Shown: one piece after another, positions 7,504 through 15,869 of the stretch | Position numbering within the stretch: the first letter of the stretch is position 1 | Layout of the letters: each line of letters opens with the position of its first letter | Assembly (NCBI GenBank): GCA_964355975.1 | Contig: CAYHFW010000010.1 | Location: 1-64,000 of the forward strand | Direction: 5' to 3' | From: F1-60-MAGs104 sp964355975 | GTDB lineage: Bacteria > Planctomycetota > Phycisphaerae > Phycisphaerales > SM1A02 | DNA length: 64,000 nucleotides | The notes under the pieces: model-generated | What the model was told of the DNA's origin: nothing | The model's database searches: none | The model's input: only the letters and a program-made list of their open reading frames with translations | Program-made: the position numbers and the translations under genes

Positions 7504-8326
7504 ATCCGAGCGAATAGAAGAGCGCTGAAAAGAGGAGGTCGGCGATGACGATCGCGACCGTTGTTTGCACGACTGTATTGGTTGTTGCGCGACCAACGCC
7601 CGCAGCACCACCAGTGACGCGAAGCCCATTCGAGCATGCAATCAGGCCGAGCATCGTGCCGAAGACCGCCGCCTTCAGCAGTCCAGTGTTGAAATCAACT
7701 GGGCGAAGCTGCGTGAGCGTGTTGAGTTTGTAAACCTCGTATGGAATGTCGAGCACGAGCACGCCCACAACGCCACCGAAGAACACGGCACAGATGTCAG
7801 AGAAGACCGCGAGAACGATGAGACTGAACATCGTTGCGATCACGCGCGGCATGACCAAGAATCGGACCGGATTGAGCGCCATCGCCTCAAGCGCTTCGAT
7901 CTCTTCGCCGACTTTCATCGTGCCAAGTTCAGCGGCAATTGATGCGCCAGCAAATCCAGTCATGACGATTGCGGCGATGAGTGGACCAAGTTCACGAAAC
8001 ACCGCAACGCCCACGAGGTTGGCGACCTTGTCGGTCTGGCCGAATTCCTCGAGACTTGGTGCGGTTTGAAGTGCCAAGATCGTGCCGATGCATCCTGAGA
8101 CGAGCAGGACGATTCCGATGGAGCGGATTCCAACGCGCACGAATTGCGTGGCAAGCGCGTGGGCGCCGAAGCGTGCGCGCCGTTGGATGAGCGATCGCAC
8201 GATCCACACCAAGACATCGAAGAACAGATTTGCCCAAGAGCCGATCAATCCCAACACGTCTGCCCAGAGTTCCCAATATCGGTTGACGGCTCTCGTAAAG
8301 ATGTTTTCGCGCGCGATGGTGCTCAT
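7496..8326 (-). CDS. mlaE: MlaE-family lipid ABC transporter permease
   Basis: A 276-aa inner-membrane permease of the Mla/Mce/TGD family, which moves phospholipids between inner and outer membrane. About five or six hydrophobic segments are visible. Conserved blocks are FRELGPLIAAIVMTGFAG and ELGTMKVGEEIEALEAM. An N-terminal amphipathic stretch precedes the first segment. The usual partners MlaF (ATPase) and MlaD (MCE) are not adjacent in this window. It is the last gene of a minus-strand run, nine bases after the STAS gene. In E. coli the Mla complex also has a STAS subunit (MlaB), so the pairing may be physical. Confidence 0.9.
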   Translation of the reverse strand: MSTIARENIFTRAVNRYWELWADVLGLIGSWANLFFDVLVWIVRSLIQRRARFGAHALATQFVRVGIRSIGIVLLVSGCIGTILALQTAPSLEEFGQTDKVANLVGVAVFRELGPLIAAIVMTGFAGASIAAELGTMKVGEEIEALEAMALNPVRFLVMPRVIATMFSLIVLAVFSDICAVFFGGVVGVLVLDIPYEVYKLNTLTQLRPVDFNTGLLKAAVFGTMLGLIACSNGLRVTGGAAGVGRATTNTVVQTTVAIVIADLLFSALFYSLGFN

Positions 8327-8335
8327 GTTGGGCGG

Positions 8336-8677
8336 CTATGCGTTGGAGGCATCTTCAATGGTGGCAACGATCGTAAACATGCTTACGAGTTTTGTGATTT
8401 CGAAGGCGCTGCGGACTTGCGGAGTCACTCCCACGAGCACGAACTTCATCTTGTTGCGCATCGACTGCTGAAGCGCTTCGACGAGGGTCGCGATTCCCGA
8501 CGAATCCATATAGGCAACGGCGGAGAGGTCCATGATGAGTCGCTCGGGGCGCTCGCGCATGATGTTTGCGACCGCCTTGCGGATGGAGGGGGCACATGAC
8601 ATGTCGATGTCGCCACTTGGGCGAAGGATCGTCGTGCCGGCGATGGATGATTGATCTACGTTGAGTTCGTGAGTCAC
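8336..8677 (-). CDS. STAS-domain protein (anti-sigma factor antagonist or MlaB-like)
   Basis: A 113-aa single STAS domain. The loop MDSSGIATLVEAL (about 57-69) carries the conserved serine that RsbW-type kinases phosphorylate in RsbV/SpoIIAA. GTG 8677 is chosen because it forms a GTGA overlap with the stop of the upstream ATPase gene and has GGAG about 11 bases upstream; a longer frame to 8779 would run deep into that gene. The context allows two readings: partner of the upstream RsbW-like ATPase, or STAS subunit of the downstream MlaE permease. It might do both. Confidence 0.85.
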   Translation of the reverse strand: MTHELNVDQSSIAGTTILRPSGDIDMSCAPSIRKAVANIMRERPERLIMDLSAVAYMDSSGIATLVEALQQSMRNKMKFVLVGVTPQVRSAFEITKLVSMFTIVATIEDASNA

Positions 8678-9141
8678 GGGGTGCAATTCTCCGACTTTGA
8701 GGATGAGTTCTCGCGCTCTTCTGGCGCGAGCAGTTTGACAAGGGTCAAGCGCATTCCGCCGCCGGGGCGGGTTTCCCACTTCGATTCGGTCATCGTCTCT
8801 TTGATGATGTGGACGCCGAGACCGCCGGGACGAATGTCTGACAAATCGCGTCCCTTGATGAGTGCCGGATCAACTGAGCGTCCGAGGTCTTCGAGAACGA
8901 TGCGCAGACCCGATGGATCGTGGAGTCGCCAGATGTTGAGCCAAATCAATCCATCTGTTCGTTCGCAGTATCCGTGACGGATGACATTTGCGAGCGCTTC
9001 ATCGACCGCGAGCGAGAGGAGCCCGCGTGACTTCTCTGAAAAACCGACGCATTTCGAAAGACCATCGATGAGCGAACGGATGGGCGCGAGCAACTTTGGA
9101 TCGCTCAAGAGTCGGATGCTGAGGCAGGGTTCACGGTCCAT
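8674..9141 (-). CDS. RsbW-like ATP-binding protein (GHKL anti-sigma kinase)
   Basis: A 155-aa HATPase_c (GHKL) domain of the SpoIIAB/RsbW group, which phosphorylates STAS antagonists and binds sigma factors. The N-box AVDEALANVIRHGY is near 45-58, the G1-box EDLGRSVDP near 80-88 and the G2 region RPGGLGVHII near 102-111. ATG 9141 starts just before the domain's first strand; the frame is open to 9252 but would run into the upstream gene. It overlaps the STAS gene by GTGA. No sigma factor gene is adjacent. Confidence 0.85.
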   Translation of the reverse strand: MDREPCLSIRLLSDPKLLAPIRSLIDGLSKCVGFSEKSRGLLSLAVDEALANVIRHGYCERTDGLIWLNIWRLHDPSGLRIVLEDLGRSVDPALIKGRDLSDIRPGGLGVHIIKETMTESKWETRPGGGMRLTLVKLLAPEERENSSSKSENCTP

Positions 9142-9164
9142 GTGTCGCGCTTTGGAGTTCGTGA

Positions 9165-9578
9165 TTACCACTGAGGGCGGGGTCGAACCGGTGGGTAGAT
9201 GGTCGAGGAGTACGCCTGCATGGGTGGAGCAAGATGTTCTGCGATCGTCCACTCTTGCCAGCGCTTGTATGCGGCGATGCGCAAAGGTTCTGGATCGTCA
9301 AACCGATAGTCGAGATCTTGTTCAGTCATCCGTTTCAGTGCCCCGATCGCCATGAACCGAACGAGTTCGTCGTCTGAACAGAGGCACTCAACAATCGACG
9401 GGATGTCACTTCGGCGGTTGAACTTCACGGAGTCTTCGATTGCGTAGACGCGCGCGCCAGGTGCAGGGTTGGAGAATCCGCCCTCGGTCGCGCTTGGCGC
9501 GCAGCCTGCAAGCAGAACGAGCAACGTCACGCCGAACTGACTTCGGAACAAGCGATGGGCTCTCGACGTGGGCTTCAC
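9165..9578 (-). CDS. putative lipoprotein with HEAT-like segment
   Basis: A 137-aa protein with an N-terminal signal and lipobox (LLVLLAGC, about 18-25), so probably a membrane-anchored lipoprotein. The mature part holds one HEAT-like helical pair (SDDELVRFMAIGALKRMTEQ) followed by a Trp/Asp-containing stretch and a Pro-rich end. GTG 9578 is chosen because it puts a basic n-region directly before the hydrophobic core; longer in-frame starts reach 9674 but would overlap guaA. It is the first gene of the minus-strand lipoprotein/RsbW/STAS/mlaE run and diverges from guaA across about 95 bases. Confidence 0.6.
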   Translation of the reverse strand: MKPTSRAHRLFRSQFGVTLLVLLAGCAPSATEGGFSNPAPGARVYAIEDSVKFNRRSDIPSIVECLCSDDELVRFMAIGALKRMTEQDLDYRFDDPEPLRIAAYKRWQEWTIAEHLAPPMQAYSSTIYPPVRPRPQW

Positions 9579-9672
9579 TTCAAAGAGGATACAAGATTCT
9601 CCGTTACTATCCCTCGCCCATCCCCTCATCATTCGACGCTTGGTGCGTCTGAACAGAGAGTAAGCACCCAAC

Positions 9673-11247
9673 ATGACTCAGCCGACCAATAGTGCAATCG
9701 AATCAAGAACTGAAACGGTGCTCATTCTCGACTTCGGGAGTCAGTATGCGCAGTTGATCGCGCGTCGAGTGCGTGAGGCAGGGGTCTATAGTTTGCTGGT
9801 TCGTCCCGATGCGCCACTCGCAGAACTGCTCGCGCACAAACCAGTCGGCATCATTCTCTCGGGTGGACCGTCAAGTGTCTCTGAGGCATCTGCACCACGG
9901 TGCGATCCTGCTCTCTTTGCCAGCGGGATTCCGATTCTTGGAATTTGCTATGGAATGCAGTTGACCTGCCAGACTCTTGGCGGACGGGTTGATCGGGTCG
10001 CGACACGCGAGTATGGCCGCGCCAACATCACCGTGGTGGACGACCGCGACCTCATGGTCGGCGTGCCATCGAACGCAACGGTGTGGATGAGCCACGGCGA
10101 CCAAGTTGTGGGAATTCCAGCGGGATTTCAGGTGCTTGCGTCGACACCAACCTGTCCATTTGCGGCGGTTGGAGATGCAAAGCGCAAGATCTTTGGCGTG
10201 CAGTTTCATCCTGAGGTGACCCACACTCCGCATGGAATGGACGTGCTTCGCAACTTCCTGTTTCGCACATGCGGTTGCAAGGGCACATGGAAAATGTCCG
10301 ACTACTCGACCGCCGAGTGCGCGCGCGTGAAGGAGCGGGTGGGCGCATCGCGCGTTATCTGTGGACTCTCTGGAGGGGTCGATAGTTCGGTCGTCGCCGC
10401 GCTTCTCGCCAAGGCGATTGGATCGCAACTCGTCTGCATCTTCATCGATAACGGACTGCTTCGAAAGAATGAACGCACGCTCGTTGAGTCGACCTTTCGT
10501 GATCACTTCGATGTCGACTTGCGTGTGATCGACGCGAGCCGCGAGTTTCTTGGAGATCTCGCGGGGATCAGCGACCCACAAGAGAAACGCCGGCGCATTG
10601 GTCATCGGTTCATCGATGTCTTTCGCGAGGCTGCCAAGAGCATTCCAGGCGACGTCAAGTTTCTTGCGCAGGGCACGCTCTATCCGGACGTGATTGAGAG
10701 CGGCCACGGGCACGCGGGCACGGCGGCGAATATCAAGTTGCACCACAATGTCGGTGGGCTTCCAGCAGATCTCGGCTTCGAGTTGATCGAACCGCTGCGC
10801 CACCTTTTCAAAGATGAAGTGCGCACGCTTGGTGAAGTGCTCGGATTGCCCCCGCACATCGTCTGGCGCCATCCATTTCCTGGTCCGGGGCTCGCGGTTC
10901 GTTGCTTGGGAGCCGTTGCCGAGGAGCAACTTCGAATCTTGCGCGATTGCGACGAGATTCTGCTCGAAGAGATTGTTGCGGCAGACCTCTACCGCAAGAC
11001 CGATCAAGTGTTCGCCGTGCTACTGCCGGTGCGCACCGTTGGAGTGATGGGCGATGGACGCACCTACGACTCGGTTGTTGCAATTCGCGCAGTCACGACG
11101 CAAGATTTCATGACGGCTGATTGGGCGCGATTGCCCTACGAAGTGCTTGCGGTGATCTCGAGTCGAATCATCAATGAGGTGAAGGGCGTCAACCGAGTTG
11201 TCTATGACATATCAAGCAAGCCGCCTGCCACGATCGAGTGGGAGTGA
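9673..11247 (+). CDS. guaA: GMP synthase (glutamine-hydrolysing)
   Basis: A 524-aa enzyme converting XMP, glutamine and ATP to GMP. The class I amidotransferase domain is about 14-205, with nucleophile Cys92 (GICYGMQ) and His179/Glu181 (QFHPE). The ATP-pyrophosphatase P-loop SGGVDSS is at 233-239, followed by the C-terminal XMP-binding and dimerisation domain ending in YDISSKPPATIEWE. Length is typical of the family. ATG 9673 comes after AGAGAGTAAG. It diverges from the lipoprotein gene and appears to be transcribed alone. Confidence 0.97.
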   Translation: MTQPTNSAIESRTETVLILDFGSQYAQLIARRVREAGVYSLLVRPDAPLAELLAHKPVGIILSGGPSSVSEASAPRCDPALFASGIPILGICYGMQLTCQTLGGRVDRVATREYGRANITVVDDRDLMVGVPSNATVWMSHGDQVVGIPAGFQVLASTPTCPFAAVGDAKRKIFGVQFHPEVTHTPHGMDVLRNFLFRTCGCKGTWKMSDYSTAECARVKERVGASRVICGLSGGVDSSVVAALLAKAIGSQLVCIFIDNGLLRKNERTLVESTFRDHFDVDLRVIDASREFLGDLAGISDPQEKRRRIGHRFIDVFREAAKSIPGDVKFLAQGTLYPDVIESGHGHAGTAANIKLHHNVGGLPADLGFELIEPLRHLFKDEVRTLGEVLGLPPHIVWRHPFPGPGLAVRCLGAVAEEQLRILRDCDEILLEEIVAADLYRKTDQVFAVLLPVRTVGVMGDGRTYDSVVAIRAVTTQDFMTADWARLPYEVLAVISSRIINEVKGVNRVVYDISSKPPATIEWE

Positions 11248-11298
11248 GTGCTCGGGAGTGAGCCACGACGGGCGCGCTCGGGGACTTTGAAGTGACGA

Positions 11299-12408
11299 TT
11301 ACTTGCCGTGTCCGGTGCCATCATCTACGGCGCCGCCAGAGCGAACTCCGCCAGCAGGACCTGCATTGGGACCGACGGCGGGTCGAATTCCGCTCGAACG
11401 ATTCCAAATCTTGTGGATTCCAACGGGTGTGAAGTTGGCACCGCCGAAATCAGTGCCAGCGGGGTATCCATAGAGGTCGTTGTAATTGTCTGAGTAACTA
11501 TTCCAGTTCGAGCCAGCGTAGTAACCACCAGTGCCGGAGTAGGCACCTGGGTAGTAACCACCGCCTGCGCCCGCGTATTGCCACGGAGTGTTGGCGCCAG
11601 CGGCCTCGGGAGAATTCACTGAGACGCCGCCGCCGCCTGCGGCACTATTGGCGGACTGTGATGTCTGAGAAAACGCACCCTTGTCGCCATCGCCCTGGCT
11701 GCAGATTTCGTTGAAGTTCAAGCCGGTGTTGTGCGGCATCTTGTCCCACTGCTCGTGCAATTCTTCGAGGTGCTTGTAGTAGGCGGTTGCCTGCGCATTC
11801 AACTTTGCGTTGATTGCTGCATAGCGCGCCGTTTGTGCCTTGCGCTGTGCCGCGGCGTAGGCAGGGGCCCACTGTTGATAGTCGCCGAGCACGCTCTTGG
11901 ATTGCAAGAATGCCGAGCGAAGCGCGACCTGTGCGAAGCGTTGGTTCTGTGAGGCCCACGACGACTGAGCTTGCGTCGTCGTTGCAGAAACCTCGCGCGT
12001 CAACAAGTCGAGGTCTTGAGTCGATGCAACTGGCGTTCCTTTGAGTTGCTCTTGCTGCAGAGTTGTCTGATAGGCCGCGAGAAAACTCGTGCCTGGTGGC
12101 ACACTCTTCGTGGCGGACGAATAGGCCTTCCATCCATCGGTGAGACCCTTCTCTTTGATGAAGGCATCCATTGCGTTGATGCGGTCTTCAGAGTTGGTGC
12201 GCACATCACCGAGCGAATCGATCATCGAGTGCAGGGCGTTCAACTCAACGGTCAGATGTCCCAGCGCCATGTTGATCTGTGGATCGGCTCCAGACGAATC
12301 TTGCGCAGACGCGCTCGAAGGATCGGCAGGCGGAGTTTGGGCGAAAGTCGTGAGCGAAGAGAAGAGCGCGAGAGAACTCGCGACGGTGAGGATGCTCGGC
12401 ACGTTCAT
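11299..12408 (-). CDS. exported protein with helical core and Gly/Tyr/Asn-rich tail
   Basis: A 369-aa protein not assigned to a family. A signal peptide is clear (about 1-22, ending near TTFAQ). Residues ~40-240 are rich in Ala/Gln helices, probably coiled coil. Residues ~265-369 are low complexity: Gly-rich stretches, then many Tyr, Asn and Ser (YYPGAYSGTGGYY), and a Gly/Pro/Asp end. ATG 12408 places the signal peptide at the start; the frame is open to 12570 but that part is Arg-rich and lies under the divergent gene. A surface or matrix component is possible; this is inferred from composition only. Confidence 0.65.
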   Translation of the reverse strand: MNVPSILTVASSLALFSSLTTFAQTPPADPSSASAQDSSGADPQINMALGHLTVELNALHSMIDSLGDVRTNSEDRINAMDAFIKEKGLTDGWKAYSSATKSVPPGTSFLAAYQTTLQQEQLKGTPVASTQDLDLLTREVSATTTQAQSSWASQNQRFAQVALRSAFLQSKSVLGDYQQWAPAYAAAQRKAQTARYAAINAKLNAQATAYYKHLEELHEQWDKMPHNTGLNFNEICSQGDGDKGAFSQTSQSANSAAGGGGVSVNSPEAAGANTPWQYAGAGGGYYPGAYSGTGGYYAGSNWNSYSDNYNDLYGYPAGTDFGGANFTPVGIHKIWNRSSGIRPAVGPNAGPAGGVRSGGAVDDGTGHGK

Positions 12409-12473
12409 CACCGCATCGTAGCGATTCACGCGGGAATTTCTTGCGAGACATCGTCTTGGATAGGCTCTTTGAG

Positions 12474-13427
12474 ATGGATGATGCGCACACGAGACGGAGC
12501 ATGCTTCGGGCGGTGGCTCGCGTCGCCGTCGGCGCCGCAGCCGCGGCGGCGATCGTTCCAACTGTTGCAATTGCCCAGTCAGAGGTTGCTCCCGCGAAGC
12601 CAGCGAACGCTGCAGCTGTGCGCAACCGGATCAGCGTTGCGCAGTGGTCGCTTCACAAGATGTTGAAGGCGGGGACTCTCGCGCCACTGGACTTTCCGCA
12701 GTTCGTTCAAACAACATTTGGCATCGCGGGAGTCGAGTACGTGAGCACGTTTTACAGAGCGATGGCTGCGGATGGCAGTTGGGTGAGCGACCTGCGCAAT
12801 CGTGCCAACGCGGCGGGGGTTTCGAGTTTGCTGATCATGTGTGATGGCGAGGGGGACCTCGGTGATCCCGACACAAACGCGCGCCGCGCTGCGGTCGAGG
12901 CGCATCGCCGATGGTTGGATGCAGCCGCGGCACTTGGATGCCATTCAATTCGTGTGAATGCGCGCAGTGTGGGTACGGCTGATGAGCAGCGCGCGCGGTG
13001 CGCTGATGGACTTGCGCAACTGAGCGCGCTCGCATTGCCAATGAAACTCAATGTGCTTGTCGAGAACCATGGCGGCCGCTCGTGCGATGGTGAATGGGTG
13101 GCGAGCGTGATTCGCCAGGTCGGCGCGACGAATTGCGGATCGTTGCCTGACTTTGGAAACTTTCTGTGTGAGGATGGAACGATGGCAGATCGGTACGCGG
13201 GGGTCGCGGCAATGATGCCATTCGCGCGCGCCGTGAGCGCCAAGAGTTACGACTTCAATGCGGAGGGATTTGAGACCGCAACGGATTACCCCAAAATGAT
13301 GGGTGTTGTTCGAAGTGCTCGTTACGCGGGATGGATCGGCGTCGAGTACGAGGGGAAGCGGCTCTGCGAAGTGGACGGCACAAAGGCGACGCGCGATCTC
13401 TTGCTCAAACTCGATTGCACGTTGTGA
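12474..13427 (+). CDS. Tat-exported sugar phosphate isomerase/epimerase-like TIM-barrel protein
   Basis: A 317-aa protein with a Tat-type signal (RRSMLRAVARVAVGAA, about 7-22, then a hydrophobic Ala stretch). It is followed by an AP endonuclease family 2/xylose isomerase-like TIM barrel (about 55-315). Possible metal ligands are in VENHGG, LPDFGNF and GVEYEG. Exported members of this superfamily are common in planctomycetes, but the substrate is unknown. ATG 12474 puts the twin arginine near the N-terminus; an in-frame ATG at 12441 is possible. It diverges from the gene at 12408. Confidence 0.78.
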   Translation: MDDAHTRRSMLRAVARVAVGAAAAAAIVPTVAIAQSEVAPAKPANAAAVRNRISVAQWSLHKMLKAGTLAPLDFPQFVQTTFGIAGVEYVSTFYRAMAADGSWVSDLRNRANAAGVSSLLIMCDGEGDLGDPDTNARRAAVEAHRRWLDAAAALGCHSIRVNARSVGTADEQRARCADGLAQLSALALPMKLNVLVENHGGRSCDGEWVASVIRQVGATNCGSLPDFGNFLCEDGTMADRYAGVAAMMPFARAVSAKSYDFNAEGFETATDYPKMMGVVRSARYAGWIGVEYEGKRLCEVDGTKATRDLLLKLDCTL

Positions 13428-13469
13428 TCGTTGGAGGCGATCCGCGTGGGGCTGTACCTTGCTCGATCT

Positions 13470-14606
13470 ATGAATTCTTCTTCGATGTCGCATTCCAAGC
13501 CCGCCCATCCAACAGGTCAGCAGCGCGACGCTGCAATTCTCGTCACCGGTGCGGGCGGAGAGATGGGACATGGTCTTCTCTCAGCACTTTGGTCGGCCGA
13601 GGGACGGCGCGCGGTCATCATCGCGCTCGATGTTCGTGAACTTGCCCCAGAGATTCGCGCGCACTGCGATCACTCGTTCGTGGGAGACATTTGCGACCAC
13701 GCGTTGCTTGAGCGATTGCTCGCGATGTACGAGATCACCGAGATCTATCACTTGGCTGCGCTGCTCTCGACGCGGGGCGAGTTTGCCCCAGAAACTGCCC
13801 ATCAAGTGAATGTTGGCGGCACGTTGAACCTGCTGCATCTTGCGGCAGAACAGGCGCGGTCGCATGGTCGAACGGTCAAGTTCTTTTTTCCAAGTTCAAT
13901 CGCTGTCTACGGCATGCCCGACCTCGCGACGAAGCGCGCGGCAGGAGTGGTGAGCGAAGATCAGTACTGCGAGCCGCACACGATGTACGGGTGCAACAAA
14001 CTTGCAGGTGAGCACCTCGGTCGGTACTACGCAGATCACTACAGAAAACTCGCGAAGGATCGCATCGCGCATCCGATCGACTTTCGGTCGATTCGCTTTC
14101 CAGGAATCATTTCTGCTGAGACGATGCCCTCTGGAGGCACAAGCGACTATGGTCCCGAGATGATTCATGCGGGTGCGGCAGGGCGCGCCTATTGCTGCTT
14201 CGTGCGACCAGACTCGCGCATTCCATTCATGACGATGCCCGAGGCGATTGATTCGACGGTTCGACTGATGAACGCGCCGAAGGCTGCACTGCAGAGGTCG
14301 GTCTACAACGTCGCGAGTTTTTCACCGAGCGCCGAGGAGTTCGCGACAATCGTTCGTCGCGCCTTCCCAGCCTCGCAGATTTCATTCGAGCCCGATCTTG
14401 GACGGCAGTCGATTATTGACTCGTGGCCAGAGTCATGCGACGATTCTGCGGCGCGGTCGCAGTGGGGGTGGACTCCGAAGCACACGCTCGCCACCGCGAT
14501 GAGCGACTACCTCTTGCCACGCATTTCGAGTCGTTATTCGCAGGGAAAAACAGACGCGAGCGCGTGCGCGAACAGTGCGGGCGTTCACCCTATCCTCTCG
14601 AAATGA
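13470..14606 (+). CDS. tdh: NAD-dependent L-threonine 3-dehydrogenase, SDR/epimerase type
   Basis: A 378-aa extended SDR enzyme oxidising L-threonine to 2-amino-3-ketobutyrate. The nucleotide-binding TGAGGEMG is at 26-33. The active-site Tyr173/Lys177 lie in YGCNK, with PSSIAVYG before them. The segment RFPGIISAETMPSGGTSDY matches the RYPGVIS..LPGGGTTDY signature of epimerase-type threonine dehydrogenases. ATG 13470 and ATG 13485 are both possible. The stop overlaps the kbl start (ATGA), and kbl encodes the next enzyme in the pathway, which strongly supports the assignment over a sugar epimerase. Confidence 0.85.
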   Translation: MNSSSMSHSKPAHPTGQQRDAAILVTGAGGEMGHGLLSALWSAEGRRAVIIALDVRELAPEIRAHCDHSFVGDICDHALLERLLAMYEITEIYHLAALLSTRGEFAPETAHQVNVGGTLNLLHLAAEQARSHGRTVKFFFPSSIAVYGMPDLATKRAAGVVSEDQYCEPHTMYGCNKLAGEHLGRYYADHYRKLAKDRIAHPIDFRSIRFPGIISAETMPSGGTSDYGPEMIHAGAAGRAYCCFVRPDSRIPFMTMPEAIDSTVRLMNAPKAALQRSVYNVASFSPSAEEFATIVRRAFPASQISFEPDLGRQSIIDSWPESCDDSAARSQWGWTPKHTLATAMSDYLLPRISSRYSQGKTDASACANSAGVHPILSK

Positions 14607-15817
14607 CCACGATCGCGCCACCGAGTTTTCCAACACGCACACAACAGATTCTTGAGTCGCTGCAGCAGAGTGGACAACTCAAACAATTGCAGATGATTGA
14701 GGGACCGATGGATGCGACAGTTCGCATCCGTGGTCGCGGCGAAGTCGTCTGCCTCTGCTCGAACAATTATCTTGGGCTCGCAAATCACCCCGAGGTTGTC
14801 GAAGCCGCGCACGAGGGATTGCGCAAGTACGGGGCGGGGACTGCAAGCGTGCGGTTCATCTGCGGAACATTCGATTGCCACGAGCGGCTCGAGTCGCGCA
14901 TCGCAAGTTTTTACGGCGTTGAGGCGGCGTACACATTTACAAGTTGTTGGAATGCGAATGAGGCGATCTTTCCGACGCTCTGTGAGCCTGGGGACATGAT
15001 CATCTCTGACGAGTTCAACCACGCATCAATCATTGACGGCATTCGACTCGCGGTCTCGATCAAGAAGGGACTCTTGCGCGGCGTCTATAAACACAACGAT
15101 CTCTCCTCGCTGCGCGCCAAGCTCGCTGCAGCCCGCGCAGACTCAGAAGTCACCGGAACGATTTGGGTTGTGACCGACGGCGTGTTTTCGATGGAAGGCG
15201 ATATCGCAGACCTGCCGGGAATTCGCCTGCTCTGCGACGAATTCGGCGCGCTGCTCGTCGTCGATGATTCGCACGGCACCGGCGTGATGGGAGCCTCTGG
15301 GCGTGGCACCCACGAGCACTGGGGAATGGCCGCCACCAAGATCGATTACTTCACAGGCACACTTGGAAAGGCGCTCGGCGGCGCGGCGGGCGGATACATC
15401 GCTGGATCGCGCGCAGCCATCGACCTCTTGGTGCAACGGGGACGACCCACACTCTTTTCGAACGCATTGCCATGCACCGTCGCATGCAGTGCCGACAAGG
15501 CGATCGAAGTGCTCATGCGTGAACCGCAACGCGTCAAGAAGTTGCGCGCGAACGTCGAGTATGCGCGCGCGGGTATCGAGTCGACCGGATTCTCGGTGCT
15601 CAAGAGCCCAACGGCGATCTGTCCAATCATTGTGCATGACACAGCCAAGGCGATCGCGATGAGTCGGCAGTTGCTTGATTCGGGCGTCTTCGTGATCGGA
15701 TTTGGGTATCCCGTCGTGCCTGAAGGACACGCACGCCTGCGCGTGCAGATCTCAGCGGCGCACGAAACGCACCACCTCGACGCGCTCACGGCCGCCCTCA
15801 AGAAACTCAAGGGGTGA
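14603..15817 (+). CDS. kbl: glycine C-acetyltransferase (2-amino-3-ketobutyrate CoA ligase)
   Basis: A 404-aa PLP enzyme of the alpha-oxoamine synthase family. It cleaves 2-amino-3-ketobutyrate with CoA to glycine and acetyl-CoA. PLP lysine is Lys256 (TGTLGKALGG). The cofactor-binding DDSHGTG is at 221-227, and the N-terminal SNNYLGLA at 53-60. ATG 14603 overlaps the tdh stop as ATGA. The longer open frame (to 14423) is tdh shadow. With tdh it forms the two-step threonine-to-glycine pathway. AONS or serine palmitoyltransferase are alternatives by fold, but the context favours Kbl. Confidence 0.92.
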   Translation: MTTIAPPSFPTRTQQILESLQQSGQLKQLQMIEGPMDATVRIRGRGEVVCLCSNNYLGLANHPEVVEAAHEGLRKYGAGTASVRFICGTFDCHERLESRIASFYGVEAAYTFTSCWNANEAIFPTLCEPGDMIISDEFNHASIIDGIRLAVSIKKGLLRGVYKHNDLSSLRAKLAAARADSEVTGTIWVVTDGVFSMEGDIADLPGIRLLCDEFGALLVVDDSHGTGVMGASGRGTHEHWGMAATKIDYFTGTLGKALGGAAGGYIAGSRAAIDLLVQRGRPTLFSNALPCTVACSADKAIEVLMREPQRVKKLRANVEYARAGIESTGFSVLKSPTAICPIIVHDTAKAIAMSRQLLDSGVFVIGFGYPVVPEGHARLRVQISAAHETHHLDALTAALKKLKG

Positions 15818-15869
15818 GCATCGATCGTTTGGGCGCAGAGGTTTCTTCTGCCCGATGTAGGCTCGTTGC

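Noticed and set aside
9871..11007. 378-aa minus-strand ORF opposite guaA
   Set aside because: Lies wholly inside the well-supported guaA gene and has no recognisable domain; shadow frame.
11971..12666. 231-aa plus-strand ORF under the aromatic-rich gene
   Set aside because: Arg/His-rich shadow spanning two divergent real genes.
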